From: Sphingopyxis chilensis
Lineage (GTDB): Bacteria; Pseudomonadota; Alphaproteobacteria; Sphingomonadales; Sphingomonadaceae
DNA length: 64,000 nucleotides
Direction of reading: 5' to 3'
Assembly: GCF_035930445.1 (NCBI RefSeq)
Contig: NZ_CP142394.1
Location: 3,133,501-3,197,500, forward strand
The first letter of the stretch is position 1; each line of letters opens with the position of its first letter. A program made the translations under genes and the position numbers. The notes under the pieces were generated by a model. It saw only the letters and a list, made by a program, of their open reading frames with translations, was not told where the DNA came from and made no database searches. This document shows, piece by piece, positions 19,952 to 29,901 of this stretch.

Positions 19952-21373
19952 ATGCGATTGATGCCGGTGACCGACGCGATGTTCCTGTGGGGGGAGAGCC
20001 GCGAGACGCCGATGCACATCGGCGGCATCAATCTCTACACGCTGCCCGACGGGGTCGACGAGACCGAGTGGCTGCACGAGCAGCTCGCGCTGCTCCGCCA
20101 GTCGGAGGGCCTCAGGCGGCCGTTCAGCGAGGTGCTGAAACTGACGCCGTTTGGCCAGTATGGCCCGATCCGCCTCGAGCCCGATCGCGACATCGACATG
20201 CATTACCATGTCCGCGCCGCCGCACTGCCCAAGCCGGGGCGCTACCGCGAGATGTTCGAACTAGCCTCGCGGCTTCATTCGGGACTGCTCGACCGCACCC
20301 GGCCGCTCTGGGAAATCACGCTGATCTCGGGCCTTCCCAACCGCCAGATCGCGACCTTCAAGAAGGTGCACCACGCGCTGATGGACGGCGCCGCAAGCAT
20401 CCATTTCTATAATTCGATGCTGTCGGCGGACCCAGGGGAACGGCGCGCCGCATCGCCGCTCTCGGTCGAAGCCTATGAAGCCTATAAGCGCCTGTTCCCG
20501 CCGCCGAAAAAGCCCGCGCGCCCCAGCCTGACCGACATCAAGGCGATCGGCGATTTCCTGAAGGAGCAATGGGGCAACAGCGTCGGGGTGACGAAGGCGA
20601 TGAACCAGTATCTCGCCGCGATGTTCGGCATCGGCGGCGAGGGCCTCGCGACGCCCTTTGCCGGGGTGCCGCGCACCAGCTTCAACCGCAACATCACCGG
20701 CGCGCGCCGTTTCGTCGCGCAAAGCTGGTCGCTCGAGCGCGTGCGCGCGATGGGCAAGGCCTATGACGGCACGATCAACGACGCGGTGCTCGGCATGTGC
20801 GCGGGGGCGATGCGCAAATATCTCCAGTCGCTGAACGAACTGCCCGACAAGCCATTGAAAGCCATGGCGCCGGTGTCGATCCGGCCCAAGGACGATATCG
20901 ATTCGGGCAATTCGGTCGCATCGGTGACAGCGAACCTCGCGACGCATATCGACGATCCGGCGACGCGCATGGCGATGATCCAGGAATCGATGAATTCGGC
21001 GAAGGCGCAGCTCCGCGCGATGACCGCGGCGCAGATCCAGCTCTATACCGCGATCACCAGCTTCCCCATGATGCTCACCGCGCTCACCCGCACCGCCGAC
21101 AAATTCCCCGCTTACTCGGTGACGATCTCGAACGTCCCCGGCCCGCGCGAGCAGATGTACTGGAACGGCGCGCGGCTCGACGGCATGTACCCCGCGAGCA
21201 TCCCCGTCGACGGCATGGCGATGAACATCACGCAGGTTTCGAATTTCAGGAACATCGACTTCGGCATCACCGCCTGCCGCCGCAGCGTGCCGCACGCGCA
21301 GCGGATGATCGACTATCTGGAGGAAGCGCTGGTCGAACTGGAAGCGGCAGCGGGGATCAAGAAGGGGAAATAG
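19952..21373 (+). CDS. Wax ester synthase/diacylglycerol acyltransferase (WS/DGAT) family
   Basis: A 473-residue acyltransferase of the bifunctional WS/DGAT family, which transfers acyl groups from acyl-CoA to alcohols or diacylglycerol to make storage lipids. The catalytic motif HHALMDG (HHxxxDG, residues 140-146) and the C-terminal segment [17 protein letters not shown] (family SNVPGP motif) are intact. The ATG at 19952 follows GGGGAG at the proper distance. It is the only rightward gene between truB and rimP, ends beside a family-A repeat, and therefore looks like an insertion in the translation gene cluster. Confidence 0.93.
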   Translation: MRLMPVTDAMFLWGESRETPMHIGGINLYTLPDGVDETEWLHEQLALLRQSEGLRRPFSEVLKLTPFGQYGPIRLEPDRDIDMHYHVRAAALPKPGRYREMFELASRLHSGLLDRTRPLWEITLISGLPNRQIATFKKVHHALMDGAASIHFYNSMLSADPGERRAASPLSVEAYEAYKRLFPPPKKPARPSLTDIKAIGDFLKEQWGNSVGVTKAMNQYLAAMFGIGGEGLATPFAGVPRTSFNRNITGARRFVAQSWSLERVRAMGKAYDGTINDAVLGMCAGAMRKYLQSLNELPDKPLKAMAPVSIRPKDDIDSGNSVASVTANLATHIDDPATRMAMIQESMNSAKAQLRAMTAAQIQLYTAITSFPMMLTALTRTADKFPAYSVTISNVPGPREQMYWNGARLDGMYPASIPVDGMAMNITQVSNFRNIDFGITACRRSVPHAQRMIDYLEEALVELEAAAGIKKGK

Positions 21374-21381
21374 CCTTCCCT

Positions 21382-21471
21382 GTCATTGCGAGCGAAGCGA
21401 AGCAATCTCCCGCCCTCGTCCGGACATGCCGTGCGCTGGGGATTGCTTCGTCGTGCGCTCCTCGCAATGAC
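21382..21471. repeat. Palindromic intergenic repeat, family A, copy 2
   Basis: Bounded by GTCATTGCGAG (21382-21392) and CTCGCAATGAC (21461-21471), with an inner AGCAATCTCC matched by GGGGATTGCT. It shares its first 29 bases with copy 1 but has an unrelated centre and a weaker inner stem. It lies between two convergent genes. Confidence 0.85.
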
Positions 21472-21488
21472 GGAGCGGGAAGGTGGCC

Positions 21489-21905
21489 TTACTCCCCCTC
21501 GCCTTCGGGCGCCGTCAGATCACGCGCCACCTTCGGATCGCGCAGCAATTTGTCGATATGACTCGCCTCGTCGAAGCTTTCGTCGCTCAGAAATTTCAGT
21601 TTCGCGGCATATTTCATGCTCATCTTTTCGGCGACGCTCTTTTGCAGCCAGGCGGTGTTGGTGCGCAGCGCCTTCAGCACCGCTTCCTCGTCCTTGCCGA
21701 GCAACGGCTTCACAAAGACGGTCGCGTGGCGAAGGTCGGGCGACATGCGGACTTCGGTAATGCTCACCGGATGCTTGGTGAGCAGGTCGTCGTGGACGTC
21801 GCCGCGCGCGAGGATTTCGGAGAGAATATGGCGCACCTGCTCGCCGACGCGCAGCACGCGAACCGAGGGGCCGCTGTCCCTTTTCCGATCCTTTTCGGGT
21901 TTCAT
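21489..21905 (-). CDS. rbfA: Ribosome-binding factor A
   Basis: A 138-residue KH-fold protein that assists late maturation of the 30S subunit. Recognisable parts are the N-terminal [40 protein letters not shown] and the C-terminal [20 protein letters not shown]. The length is typical of alphaproteobacteria. Its start overlaps the DUF1697 stop by ATGA, so it remains coupled to the rimP-nusA-infB transcript in spite of the extra gene between infB and rbfA. Confidence 0.97.
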   Translation of the reverse strand: MKPEKDRKRDSGPSVRVLRVGEQVRHILSEILARGDVHDDLLTKHPVSITEVRMSPDLRHATVFVKPLLGKDEEAVLKALRTNTAWLQKSVAEKMSMKYAAKLKFLSDESFDEASHIDKLLRDPKVARDLTAPEGEGE

Positions 21906-22459
21906 GGCTCGGCTTTCTCCAACTGGTCGAGCTTGTCGACGATCCGGGCGATCGAACGCATGTTGCGCGCCGTGCCCTTATGTTCCAACCGCCGTTCGAT
22001 CAGCCGCGCGGTCAATTTGCTGTCGGCGACGCCCTCGCCATAATCGATATAAAGGGCGCGGTCACCGAGCGCGAGGCGCTCGTTCGGCTTGATCCACTTG
22101 TCGGCCGCCAGCGCGTCGAACTGCGCCTGGGTCGGCTGGCCGTCGAGGAACATGGTGTGGACGAACCTGTCCTCGTTCGTGCCGGCGAAGGGATTATCGG
22201 CGATCGCCGCGGCAAGCTCGTCGCGGCTGCGAACCAACGCGGCGCACCGCATGTCGAAGCGGTCATCGACCATCAGCGTCAGCTTCTCCTCAAGCCCGCG
22301 CGTCGGACGCGCGGGGTGCGAGAAGATGACATTGCCGCTGGCGACGACGGTTTCGACGTCGGAGAACCCTTCCGCCTCGAATGCCGCACGCAGGTCGGCC
22401 ATCGTCAGCCGGTTGCCGCCGACGTTGATGCTACCGAATAGGGCCACATAGCGAGCCAT
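21902..22459 (-). CDS. DUF1697 domain protein
   Basis: A 185-residue protein with the DUF1697 pattern: [20 protein letters not shown], the segment [13 protein letters not shown], and a C-terminal [16 protein letters not shown]. No reaction is known for the family. I started it at the ATG at 22459 (MARY) because the family begins there and a purine-poor eight-residue extension upstream has no ribosome binding site. It lies 36 bases after infB and overlaps rbfA by ATGA, so it is an added member of the translation operon. Confidence 0.88.
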   Translation of the reverse strand: MARYVALFGSINVGGNRLTMADLRAAFEAEGFSDVETVVASGNVIFSHPARPTRGLEEKLTLMVDDRFDMRCAALVRSRDELAAAIADNPFAGTNEDRFVHTMFLDGQPTQAQFDALAADKWIKPNERLALGDRALYIDYGEGVADSKLTARLIERRLEHKGTARNMRSIARIVDKLDQLEKAEP

Positions 22460-22495
22460 GCCGGCACCCCCGCTGCTCCGCAAAGCGGACGCTTT

Positions 22496-25039
22496 TTACA
22501 GCGTCCGTTCGCGCAGTTCGACTTCGAAGACTTCGAGATGGTCGCCCGCCTTGATGTCGTTCGTATCGGCGAGCACCACACCGCATTCGAGACCGGCGCG
22601 CACTTCGGCAACATCGTCCTTGAACCGGCGGAGCGACGAGATCGTCGTCGCCGAGACGATGACGTCGTCGCGCGTGAGGCGTGCGTGCAGCCCCTTGCGA
22701 ATGACGCCTTCGAGCACGAGCAGGCCCGCGGCCTTGTCGCGCTTGCCGGCGGGGAAGACGTCCTTGACCTCGGCGCGGCCGACGACGGTTTCGACGCGTT
22801 CCGGACCCAGCTCGCCCGCCATCTCCTTCGCGATCTCGTCGGTCAGGTGGTAGATGACGTCATAGTACATGAAGCGGACTTTTTCGCGGTTCGCAATCTC
22901 GCGCGCCTTGGCGTTCGGACGAACGTTGAAGCCGATGATCGGCGCGTTGCTAGCGGCGGCGAGCGTCACGTCGCTCTCGGTGATCGCGCCGGCACCCGAC
23001 TGGAGCACGCGGACGCGGATCTCGTCGGTCGACAGGCGATTCAGCGCGTTGACGATCGCTTCGACCGACCCCTGCACATCGCCCTTGATGACCACCGGGA
23101 ACTGGATGACGTTCGCCTTGTCGGCGAGCGCCTCGAACATGCCTTCGAGGCTGACCGGCGCCTGTGCCGTCCGCTTGCGAAGCGCCTGTTCCTGGCGATA
23201 GGCGGCGACTTCGCGGGCGCGCGCCTCATTCTCGACGACGGTCAGCGTATCGCCCGCCATCGGCACACCGCCGAGGCCGAGAACCTCGACCGGCAACGAC
23301 GGGCCGGCCGACTTGATCTGCTCGCCCTTGTCGTTGATCAGCGCGCGAACGCGGCCGCTTTCGGCGCCGCAGACGAAGATGTCGCCGACCTTGAGCGTCC
23401 CGCGGCGGACGAGGATCGTCGCGACGGGGCCGCGGCCCTTGTCCAGCTTCGCCTCGACCACCGTGCCTTCGGCGGCGCGGTCGGGGTTGGCTTTCAGTTC
23501 CATGATCTCGGCCTGCACCGCGATCGCGTCGAGCAGCTTGTCGAGGCCGGTCTTCTTCAGCGCCGACACTTCGACATTCTGGACGTCGCCGCCCATTTCC
23601 TCGACCACCAGCTCATGCTCGAGCAGGCGTTCGCGGACGCGTTGCGGGTTGGCACCTTCCTTGTCGACCTTGTTGATCGCGACGATGATCGGCACGCCTG
23701 CCGCCTTGGCATGGGCGATCGCCTCGATCGACTGCGGCTTGAGCCCGTCGTCGGCGGCGACCACCAGGATTACGATGTCGGTCACGTTCGCGCCGCGCTG
23801 GCGCATTTCGGTGAACGCCTCGTGGCCCGGCGTATCGAGGAAGGTGACGAGCGACCCATCGGGGGTCTTCACCTGATAGGCGCCGATATGCTGGGTGATG
23901 CCGCCGGCCTCGCCCGCGACGACATTCGCGCCGCGAAGCGCGTCGAGCAGGCTGGTCTTGCCGTGGTCGACATGGCCCATGATCGTGACGACGGGCGCGC
24001 GCGGCTGAAGCAGCGCGGCATCGTCGACGTCCTGGTCGTGGCGAATGTCGATGTCGCCTTCGCTGACGCGCTTGATCTCGTGCCCGAATTCGGTGACGAG
24101 CAGTTCGGCGGTGTCCTGGTCGATCGTTTGGTTGATCGTGACGGGCATGCCCATCTTGAACAGCGCTTTCACCAGGTCGCTGCCCTTTTCGGCCATGCGG
24201 TTGGCGAGATCCTGAACCGTGATCGCCTCGGGCACGACGACTTCGCGGACCTGCTTTTCGCGCGGCCCCGACGAAGCGGTGTGCGAGCGCTTTTCCTTTT
24301 CGCGAGCGCGCTTCAGCGCGGCGAGGCTGCGCGCACGGGCGCCCTCGTCCTCGTTGAGCGCGCGCGTGACGGTCAGCTTGCCCGACTGGCGGCGATTGTC
24401 GGCACCGCGGTTCGCTTTCGGCTCCGGACGCTTGGGTTCGGGGCGCTTCGGCGCCTCGACCGGCGTGAAGCGGCGCGGCGCGGGAGCCGCGCTGGTCGCA
24501 GGACGCGCGGCCGGAGCGTCTGCTTGCGGCTGCTCAGCGGCCGCCGCGGGCGCTTCGGCGGCGGGTTCCGGTGCGGCCGGAGCGGGGGCGGGTTCGGCCG
24601 CTTCTGCTGCGGCCTGTTCCTGCCGCGCTTCGGCACGGGCCTTCTCTTCATCGGCAGCGCGCGCGCGCGCCGCTTCTTCGCGGCGGCGATTTTCCTCGAG
24701 CGCGTTCATGCGCGCTTCTTCGGCCTCGCGCAGCAATTGCGCCTGTCGTTCCTGGCGCGTCATCAAGCTGTCGGGCGCGGCGGCCTTCGGCGCAGCAGGC
24801 TTGGGCGCCGGCGCGGGCGCCGGTGCGGGCTCAGGCGCCGGAGCGGCCTGGACCTCTTCGGCCTCGGGTGCCGGGGCGGCTTCGCCCGGACGGCCCAGCA
24901 CGCGGCGCCGCTTCACCTCGACCACCACCGTATTCCGGCGCCCGTGGCTGAATTGCTGCTGCACCTGTCCGGCCTCGACCGTCCGCTTCAGCCCCAGAGG
25001 CTTGCGGGTAAGGGTCGGTTTGTCCTGTTCGTCACTCAT
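22496..25039 (-). CDS. infB: Translation initiation factor IF-2
   Basis: An 847-residue GTPase that delivers initiator tRNA to the 30S subunit. The N-terminal third is a low-complexity Ala/Pro/Glu-rich region with long charged helices. It is followed by the IF2_N motif, the G domain (GHVDHGKTS near residue 355, [18 protein letters not shown]), the EF-Tu-like beta barrels and the C-terminal initiator-tRNA-binding domain. The start [20 protein letters not shown] is typical of alphaproteobacteria. It lies 17 bases after the YlxR-like gene. Confidence 0.98.
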   Translation of the reverse strand: MSDEQDKPTLTRKPLGLKRTVEAGQVQQQFSHGRRNTVVVEVKRRRVLGRPGEAAPAPEAEEVQAAPAPEPAPAPAPAPKPAAPKAAAPDSLMTRQERQAQLLREAEEARMNALEENRRREEAARARAADEEKARAEARQEQAAAEAAEPAPAPAAPEPAAEAPAAAAEQPQADAPAARPATSAAPAPRRFTPVEAPKRPEPKRPEPKANRGADNRRQSGKLTVTRALNEDEGARARSLAALKRAREKEKRSHTASSGPREKQVREVVVPEAITVQDLANRMAEKGSDLVKALFKMGMPVTINQTIDQDTAELLVTEFGHEIKRVSEGDIDIRHDQDVDDAALLQPRAPVVTIMGHVDHGKTSLLDALRGANVVAGEAGGITQHIGAYQVKTPDGSLVTFLDTPGHEAFTEMRQRGANVTDIVILVVAADDGLKPQSIEAIAHAKAAGVPIIVAINKVDKEGANPQRVRERLLEHELVVEEMGGDVQNVEVSALKKTGLDKLLDAIAVQAEIMELKANPDRAAEGTVVEAKLDKGRGPVATILVRRGTLKVGDIFVCGAESGRVRALINDKGEQIKSAGPSLPVEVLGLGGVPMAGDTLTVVENEARAREVAAYRQEQALRKRTAQAPVSLEGMFEALADKANVIQFPVVIKGDVQGSVEAIVNALNRLSTDEIRVRVLQSGAGAITESDVTLAAASNAPIIGFNVRPNAKAREIANREKVRFMYYDVIYHLTDEIAKEMAGELGPERVETVVGRAEVKDVFPAGKRDKAAGLLVLEGVIRKGLHARLTRDDVIVSATTISSLRRFKDDVAEVRAGLECGVVLADTNDIKAGDHLEVFEVELRERTL

Positions 25040-25056
25040 CGAAAACCATCATTCCT

Positions 25057-25827
25057 TCAAAACGCGTCCGAAGCGGCGGTGCTTGTCGGCAACGCCCCAA
25101 TATTTTCCTCGCCAGAGACTGACGTGGCGTGCGGGTCGGAATCGCGGTTGGCCGCGTCCCTACTCCATCCTGTGAAAAACTGCCAGCGGCTCAAATGCGC
25201 CAGCACCCGCGCCGCTGCGCGAGCATCGGTCAAGGCCAGATGCACCGCATTCTCGCGCCCCAATGCCATAGATAGGGTGCCGCGGTCCACCGGCAAGACC
25301 AGACCTTCGCGGCCCGAGCCTTCGTCGTCCTCGCCGACGCGCCACGCCTGCGCGAGTTTCTTGCGGCCGTCCTCGCCCGCATCGCTCGCGTGGAGGAGCA
25401 GGCGGACCTGCCCCTTGCGCGCCGCAGTTTCGATCTTTTCATTGCCGCTGAGCAAGGTACCCGATCGCGACTCCAGCCCCAGCCGGTCGAGCGTCGCGCG
25501 CTGAAGCTGCGTCTCGATCCGCTCGCCGAGATCGTCGGGGATCGCGATATGGCCCTCGTGAAGCGCGCGCGCGAGCCCGCCCTTGAGCTTGCCCTTGGCC
25601 TGCGCGGCTTCGAGGTCGGCGCGGGAAACGCCGATCCACGCGCCGCGTCCCGGCGCCTTGCCATGGACGTCGGGGGCGATGCTGCCGTCGGGGCCGAGCG
25701 CCAGGCGCACGAGCTGCTCCGCCGGCGAAACCTCACCGGTCACGACGCAGCGCCGCTCGGGCACATGCTGGCCGCGCCCCTTTGCGCGGTCGGTTTCGGT
25801 CAGCTGATCATTGCGCGGGGTCCGCAT
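25057..25827 (-). CDS. YlxR (DUF448) RNA-binding protein with L7Ae-like C-terminal domain
   Basis: A 256-residue protein. Residues 20-95 form the DUF448/YlxR domain (ERRCVVTGEVSPAEQLVRLA, GKAPGRGAWIGV), and residues 125-215 resemble an L7Ae/L30e fold (KIETAARKGQVRLLLHASDA). The arrangement is usual between nusA and infB in alphaproteobacteria; YlxR proteins bind RNA or RNase P. The ATG at 25827 lies 20 bases inside the nusA 3' end, indicating coupling. The last 35 residues are Ser/Thr/Ala-rich and look disordered. Confidence 0.9.
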   Translation of the reverse strand: MRTPRNDQLTETDRAKGRGQHVPERRCVVTGEVSPAEQLVRLALGPDGSIAPDVHGKAPGRGAWIGVSRADLEAAQAKGKLKGGLARALHEGHIAIPDDLGERIETQLQRATLDRLGLESRSGTLLSGNEKIETAARKGQVRLLLHASDAGEDGRKKLAQAWRVGEDDEGSGREGLVLPVDRGTLSMALGRENAVHLALTDARAAARVLAHLSRWQFFTGWSRDAANRDSDPHATSVSGEENIGALPTSTAASDAF

Positions 25828-27442
25828 CGGCGGCCTCCCCGGTTTGCGGCGCCGCCGCGGGCTCGGTTTCCGGCTCGTCGTCGAACCAGTGCGCGCGTGC
25901 CGCCATGATGATCTCGTTGCCCTGCTCTTCGCTCAGGCCATATTCGCCGAGCACGCCGCCCTTGTCCTCGGCGCGCTCGCTGCGCGCCGGGCCACGGCGA
26001 TTGTCCTGGCGCTTCTTCGCGATCAGCTCGTCGGTCGCAAGGTCGGCGAGGTCGTCGAGCGTCTTGATACCGGCCTTGCCGAGCACGACGAGCATTGCTT
26101 CGGTCAGGTGCGGAATGTCGGCAAGCGCGTCCTCGACGCCCAGTTCGCGGCGTTCGGCGCGCGATGCTTCCTCGCGGCGTTCCAGCCCTTCGGCGGCACG
26201 GCTCTGCAATTCCTGCGCGAGTTCCTCGTCGAAGCCTTCGATGCTCGCCAGTTCCTCGACCGGCACATAGGCGACTTCTTCGAGCTCACCGAAACCTTCG
26301 GCGACGAGCAGCTGCGCGAGCGTTTCGTCGACGTCGAGTTCTTCCTGGAACATCGTCGAGCGCTCGACGAATTCGCGCTGGCGCTTTTCGCTTGCATCGG
26401 CCTCGGTCATGATGTCGATCTGGCTGCCGGTGAGCTGGCTGGCGAGACGGACATTCTGGCCGCGGCGACCGATGGCGAGGCTGAGCTGGTCGTCGGGAAC
26501 GACGACTTCGATGCGGCTGTCATCCTCGTCGATGACGACGCGCTGGACCGTTGCGGGCTGGAGCGCGTTGACGACGAAGGTCGCCGTGTCTTCGGACCAA
26601 GGGATGATGTCGATCTTTTCGCCCTGCATTTCCTGGACGACGGCCTGGACGCGGCTGCCCTTCATGCCGACGCACGCGCCGACGGGGTCGATGCTGCCGT
26701 CATAGCTGATGACGCCGATCTTCGCGCGCGAACCCGGGTCGCGGGCCGCGGCCTTGATCTCGATGATGCCGTCGTAGATTTCGGGCACTTCCTGTGCGAA
26801 CAGCTTCTTCATGAAGTCGGGGTGCGCGCGCGACAGGAAAATCTGCGGGCCGCGGTTCTCGCGGCGCACCGACAGGATCAGCGCGCGGACGCGATCACCG
26901 ACGCGCATCAGTTCGCGCGGGATCTGCTGGTCGCGGCGGATCACGCCTTCGGCGCGGCCGAGGTTGACGACGATGTGGCCGAATTCGACCGATTTCACGA
27001 CGCCGGTGATGATCTCACCCGCGCGGTCCTTGAATTCCTCATACTGGCGCTCGCGGTCGGCTTCGCGGACCTTCTGGAAGATCACCTGCTTCGCCGACTG
27101 CGCGTCGATGCGGCCGAGGTCGACCGCGGGCAGCGGGTCGACGATGAAGTCGCCGAGCTGGGCGTCCTTCTGCAATTTCTGGCCGGCGGCAAGGTCGACC
27201 TGCTTGAAATAATCCTCGACCGTCTCGACCACCTCGACGACGCGCCACAAACGGAGGTCGCCGGTCTGCGCATCGAGCTTGGCGCGAATGTCGTTCTCGG
27301 CACCATAGCGCGCGCGCGCGGCGCGCTGGATCGCTTCCTCGATCGCCTCGATGACGATGCCCTTGTCGATCATCTTCTCGCTGGCGACGCTGTTGGCGAT
27401 CGCGAGCAGCTCGGCCTTGTTGGCGGAAATGGCAGTGGCCAT
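25808..27442 (-). CDS. nusA: Transcription termination/antitermination factor NusA
   Basis: A 544-residue RNA polymerase-binding factor. The N-terminal domain ([20 protein letters not shown]), the S1 domain (residues about 135-200), and two KH domains with [20 protein letters not shown] and [20 protein letters not shown] are all present. The C-terminal helical and acidic repeats include [20 protein letters not shown]. The start shares one base with the rimP stop (TGATG arrangement), and its 3' end overlaps the YlxR-like gene. Confidence 0.98.
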   Translation of the reverse strand: MATAISANKAELLAIANSVASEKMIDKGIVIEAIEEAIQRAARARYGAENDIRAKLDAQTGDLRLWRVVEVVETVEDYFKQVDLAAGQKLQKDAQLGDFIVDPLPAVDLGRIDAQSAKQVIFQKVREADRERQYEEFKDRAGEIITGVVKSVEFGHIVVNLGRAEGVIRRDQQIPRELMRVGDRVRALILSVRRENRGPQIFLSRAHPDFMKKLFAQEVPEIYDGIIEIKAAARDPGSRAKIGVISYDGSIDPVGACVGMKGSRVQAVVQEMQGEKIDIIPWSEDTATFVVNALQPATVQRVVIDEDDSRIEVVVPDDQLSLAIGRRGQNVRLASQLTGSQIDIMTEADASEKRQREFVERSTMFQEELDVDETLAQLLVAEGFGELEEVAYVPVEELASIEGFDEELAQELQSRAAEGLERREEASRAERRELGVEDALADIPHLTEAMLVVLGKAGIKTLDDLADLATDELIAKKRQDNRRGPARSERAEDKGGVLGEYGLSEEQGNEIIMAARAHWFDDEPETEPAAAPQTGEAADADPAQ

Positions 27443-27987
27443 CAGTCCTGTCCTTCTTCTTCCATTTCGTCGGCGCCCTCGATCGAGAGCGGAACGGTTG
27501 CGGCAATCAATTTGTCGGTGAGAACCAGCTTCGCCGTGTCGATCGCGTCGAACGGCAGCTTGTGCTCCACCCCTTCCTTATCCGAAATCAAAACGACATC
27601 GCCGTCGATACCGATCAGTTCGCCATTGAAGCGCTGGCGCCCGTCGCGCTTCTCTTTCAGCGCGATCTTAGCCTCGTGCCCCGCCCAGTCGGCGAAGTCG
27701 GCGCGGCGCGTCAGCGGCCGGTCGATGCCCGGCGACGACACCTCGAGCCGGTAGGCGGCATCGATCGGGTCCTTGCCCGCTTCCTCGAGCGCGTCGAGCC
27801 GGTCCGAAATGCGGCGCGACAGGTCGGCGCAATCGTCGATCGTCAGCTGGCGCGTCTCGGGCCGCTCGGCCATCACCTGCAGCGTCGGATCGCTGTCGCC
27901 GCCGAAGAAAGCGACGCGCACGAGCGCGAGGCCCATGGCCTCGGCTTCGGGCGCGATGATCGCGTGGAGAGCGTCGAAATCGACCAA
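27442..27987 (-). CDS. rimP: Ribosome maturation factor RimP
   Basis: A 181-residue factor for 30S assembly, with the N-terminal domain (IIAPEAEAMGLALVRVAFFG), the DCADLSRRISDRLD segment, the YRLEVSSPGIDRPL motif and the C-terminal SH3-like domain. The start codon is TTG at 27987, preceded by GGGA seven bases upstream; no in-frame ATG exists before residue 17. It heads the nusA-infB operon, with a 219-base spacer upstream that shows no tRNA gene. Confidence 0.93.
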   Translation of the reverse strand: MVDFDALHAIIAPEAEAMGLALVRVAFFGGDSDPTLQVMAERPETRQLTIDDCADLSRRISDRLDALEEAGKDPIDAAYRLEVSSPGIDRPLTRRADFADWAGHEAKIALKEKRDGRQRFNGELIGIDGDVVLISDKEGVEHKLPFDAIDTAKLVLTDKLIAATVPLSIEGADEMEEEGQD

Positions 27988-28143
27988 TGAAATTTCCCAA
28001 TCCGGATGACCGGAAAGCCATGCAGCTATGGCCGCCGCGGCCCGCGGCCCCGACGTCCCAACTGGCTAACCATGTCAAGAAGTGAGCGCGATATAGGCCT
28101 TACCGCGTGAGTCGGCAAGGGGAAAGGCGGACGATCGCGGAAC

Positions 28144-28162
28144 CCGGCTGTTTGGCAGCCGG
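28144..28162 (-). terminator. Hairpin downstream of the MFS transporter gene
   Basis: CCGGCTG (28144-28150), loop TTTGG, CAGCCGG (28156-28162), 45 bases past the MFS stop, with a shorter CCGG/CCGG hairpin nearer the gene. There is no T run, so its role as a terminator is only likely. The rest of the 219-base gap shows nothing recognisable. Confidence 0.4.
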
Positions 28163-28206
28163 TCGAGGTTGGAAGCGACCGGTTTCGACCGGAAGCCTGC
28201 TGGCCG

Positions 28207-29451
28207 TCAGTACGGACTTTTCGGGGCGGTTCCCGGCCGGGTGAACAGCTTGCCGCGCTCGGCCCAGAAAACGAGCGCGAGGCCGACGACGGCGGAGATC
28301 AGGAAGGCATAGGCGAGCGGCAGCGTGGTGCCGTCATATTGCTGGCCGATCGTCGCACCGACCGTCGCCGCGAGCAAAGTCTTGGCGAAGCTCTGATACG
28401 ATGAGGCAACGCCGGCCATATGACCGAAATCCTCCATCGCGATCGAACCGAAATTGCTGCCGATGAAACCGACGAGGCCGACGTTCACCATCATCAGCGC
28501 GGTGAACATCCACAGGGTCTCGGCGCCGCTGAGCGCCGCGACGATCTGCAATATCGACGTCGCCATGAAGGCGAAGACCGCCGATTGCGACACGCGCCGC
28601 GCGCCGTACCGCTCGACGATCGCGGCATTCGAGAAATTGGCGATCGCGATGCCCACCGCGACGCAGGCGAAGATCAGCGGGAACATCGCGCGCGCGCCGA
28701 ACACCTCGGCGATGATCTGTTCGCTGCTGTTGAGATAGCCGTAGAGCGCGCCCTGCATCATCCCCGATGCGATCATATAGCCCGCGGCGCGGCGGTGCCG
28801 CGTCACCGTCGCCCAGCCCGCCACCATCGTCCTGAGATCGAGAGGGCGCACATCGGCGGGATCGAGCGTCTCCGGCAGGCGCCGGAGCCAGAACAGCATC
28901 ACGATCGACATCACCGCGAGCACGATGAAGATCGCGCGCCAGCCCGCCACCGCGGCGATGCCCGCGCCGATCGTCGGCGCAATGATCGGCACGATCATGA
29001 AGACGAGGAATATCAGCGACAATCGCTTCGCCATCGCATCGCCCGCGAACAGGTCGCGGATCACCGCGACGACGATGACGCCGAGCGCGGCGCTGACCAG
29101 CCCATGGACGAAGCGCAGCGCGAGCAGCATAGCGAAACTGGTTGCCAGACCGCAACCGATCGAGAGCGCCAGATAGGCGAAGAGCGCCGGGACGAGGACA
29201 CCCTTGCGTCCGAACCGGTCCGAGAGCGGCCCGTAAAGCAGCGACCCGAACCCGATACCGAGCAGATAGATGGAGATGACATGCTGCCGATCGTTGGCGA
29301 CGGTCACGCCCAGCGTTTCGCCGATCGCGGGCAGTGCGGGCAGCATCGAATCGATGGCGAGCGCATTGAGCGCCATGACCATCGCCATCATGACTACCAT
29401 TTCACGGGCGCCCGGCAGGCTCCGTTGGGGGGATTGGGCCGGCTTGTGCAT
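28207..29451 (-). CDS. MFS drug-resistance transporter, Bcr/CflA-type
   Basis: A 414-residue inner-membrane exporter of the DHA1 family with 12 predicted helices. The Bcr/CflA hallmarks are NALAIDSMLPALPAIG in helix 1, the loop 2-3 motif GPLSDRFGRKGVLVPAL, and the helix 5 antiporter motif APTIGAGIAAVAGWRAIF. It should export small drugs or metabolites in exchange for protons. The ATG at 29451 gives a short polar lead before helix 1. It is followed by an unrelated operon (rimP) and preceded by a terminator, so it is probably monocistronic. Confidence 0.92.
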   Translation of the reverse strand: MHKPAQSPQRSLPGAREMVVMMAMVMALNALAIDSMLPALPAIGETLGVTVANDRQHVISIYLLGIGFGSLLYGPLSDRFGRKGVLVPALFAYLALSIGCGLATSFAMLLALRFVHGLVSAALGVIVVAVIRDLFAGDAMAKRLSLIFLVFMIVPIIAPTIGAGIAAVAGWRAIFIVLAVMSIVMLFWLRRLPETLDPADVRPLDLRTMVAGWATVTRHRRAAGYMIASGMMQGALYGYLNSSEQIIAEVFGARAMFPLIFACVAVGIAIANFSNAAIVERYGARRVSQSAVFAFMATSILQIVAALSGAETLWMFTALMMVNVGLVGFIGSNFGSIAMEDFGHMAGVASSYQSFAKTLLAATVGATIGQQYDGTTLPLAYAFLISAVVGLALVFWAERGKLFTRPGTAPKSPY

Positions 29452-29521
29452 GGCAGGAGCCTATGCGCCCAAGCCGCCGCTTTGGATAGCCCCCAAGGCG
29501 AAAGGGCATTGCTATGCAAAG

Positions 29522-29550
29522 AAAAAGGGCCGCCCGATCAAGGCGGCCCT
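29522..29550 (-). terminator. Rho-independent terminator after the small beta-rich gene
   Basis: Leftward: AGGGCCGCC, seven-base loop, GGCGGCCCT (29526-29534 with 29542-29550), followed by TTTTTC. It lies 23 bases after the stop of the 100-residue gene. Confidence 0.85.
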
Positions 29551-29572
29551 TCGCTTGTTGCCGACGGGCGGG

Positions 29573-29875
29573 TCAGGCCTGGCGCGTGCCCGTCATCGCC
29601 ATCGAGCCGAAGGCGCCGGCCTTGATCGTGCCGGTCAGCGCGTCGCCGTCGATCGTCGCTTCGCATTCGAGCGTCATCGGCATCGGCACCTTCATGTTCA
29701 TCGTCCAGCTCAGCTTGTTGCCGTCGACCTTGCCATTTTCGACGTCGAGCGAACCCATCGCGCCGGCATTCTGCCCGGTGAAGCTGTCGCCGTTGCTGGT
29801 GACGGTGAAAACCGACTTCTGGTCGCCCATCGGCGACTTGGTGACGCAATCATAGCTGCCATCGACTTGGGACAT
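29573..29875 (-). CDS. Small beta-rich conserved protein of unknown function
   Basis: A 100-residue acidic protein with no signal peptide and alternating polar/hydrophobic residues suggesting a small beta barrel. Typical segments are GSYDCVTKSPMGDQK, DGNKLSWTMNMKVPMPMTLE and GTIKAGAFGSMAMTGTR. The segment around PMPMTLE with GxVDGD-like turns resembles the tail of various sphingomonad proteins, but I know no function. It is 26 bases downstream of the M16 peptidase stop, on the same strand, and is followed by a strong terminator, so it may be the last gene of that transcript. Confidence 0.75.
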   Translation of the reverse strand: MSQVDGSYDCVTKSPMGDQKSVFTVTSNGDSFTGQNAGAMGSLDVENGKVDGNKLSWTMNMKVPMPMTLECEATIDGDALTGTIKAGAFGSMAMTGTRQA

Positions 29876-29901
29876 TGGGGCTCTCCTTACTGAAACTGAT
29901 G

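Noticed and set aside
22538..25504. A 988-residue rightward open frame opposite infB
   Set aside because: It is fully antisense to infB, a certain gene, has no family pattern and mirrors its codon bias. High G+C DNA makes such shadow frames common.
28080..28206. Possible tRNA gene in the spacer upstream of rimP
   Set aside because: Some hairpins and a TTTCGACC-like loop are present, but there is no seven-base acceptor stem or anticodon arm with correct spacing.
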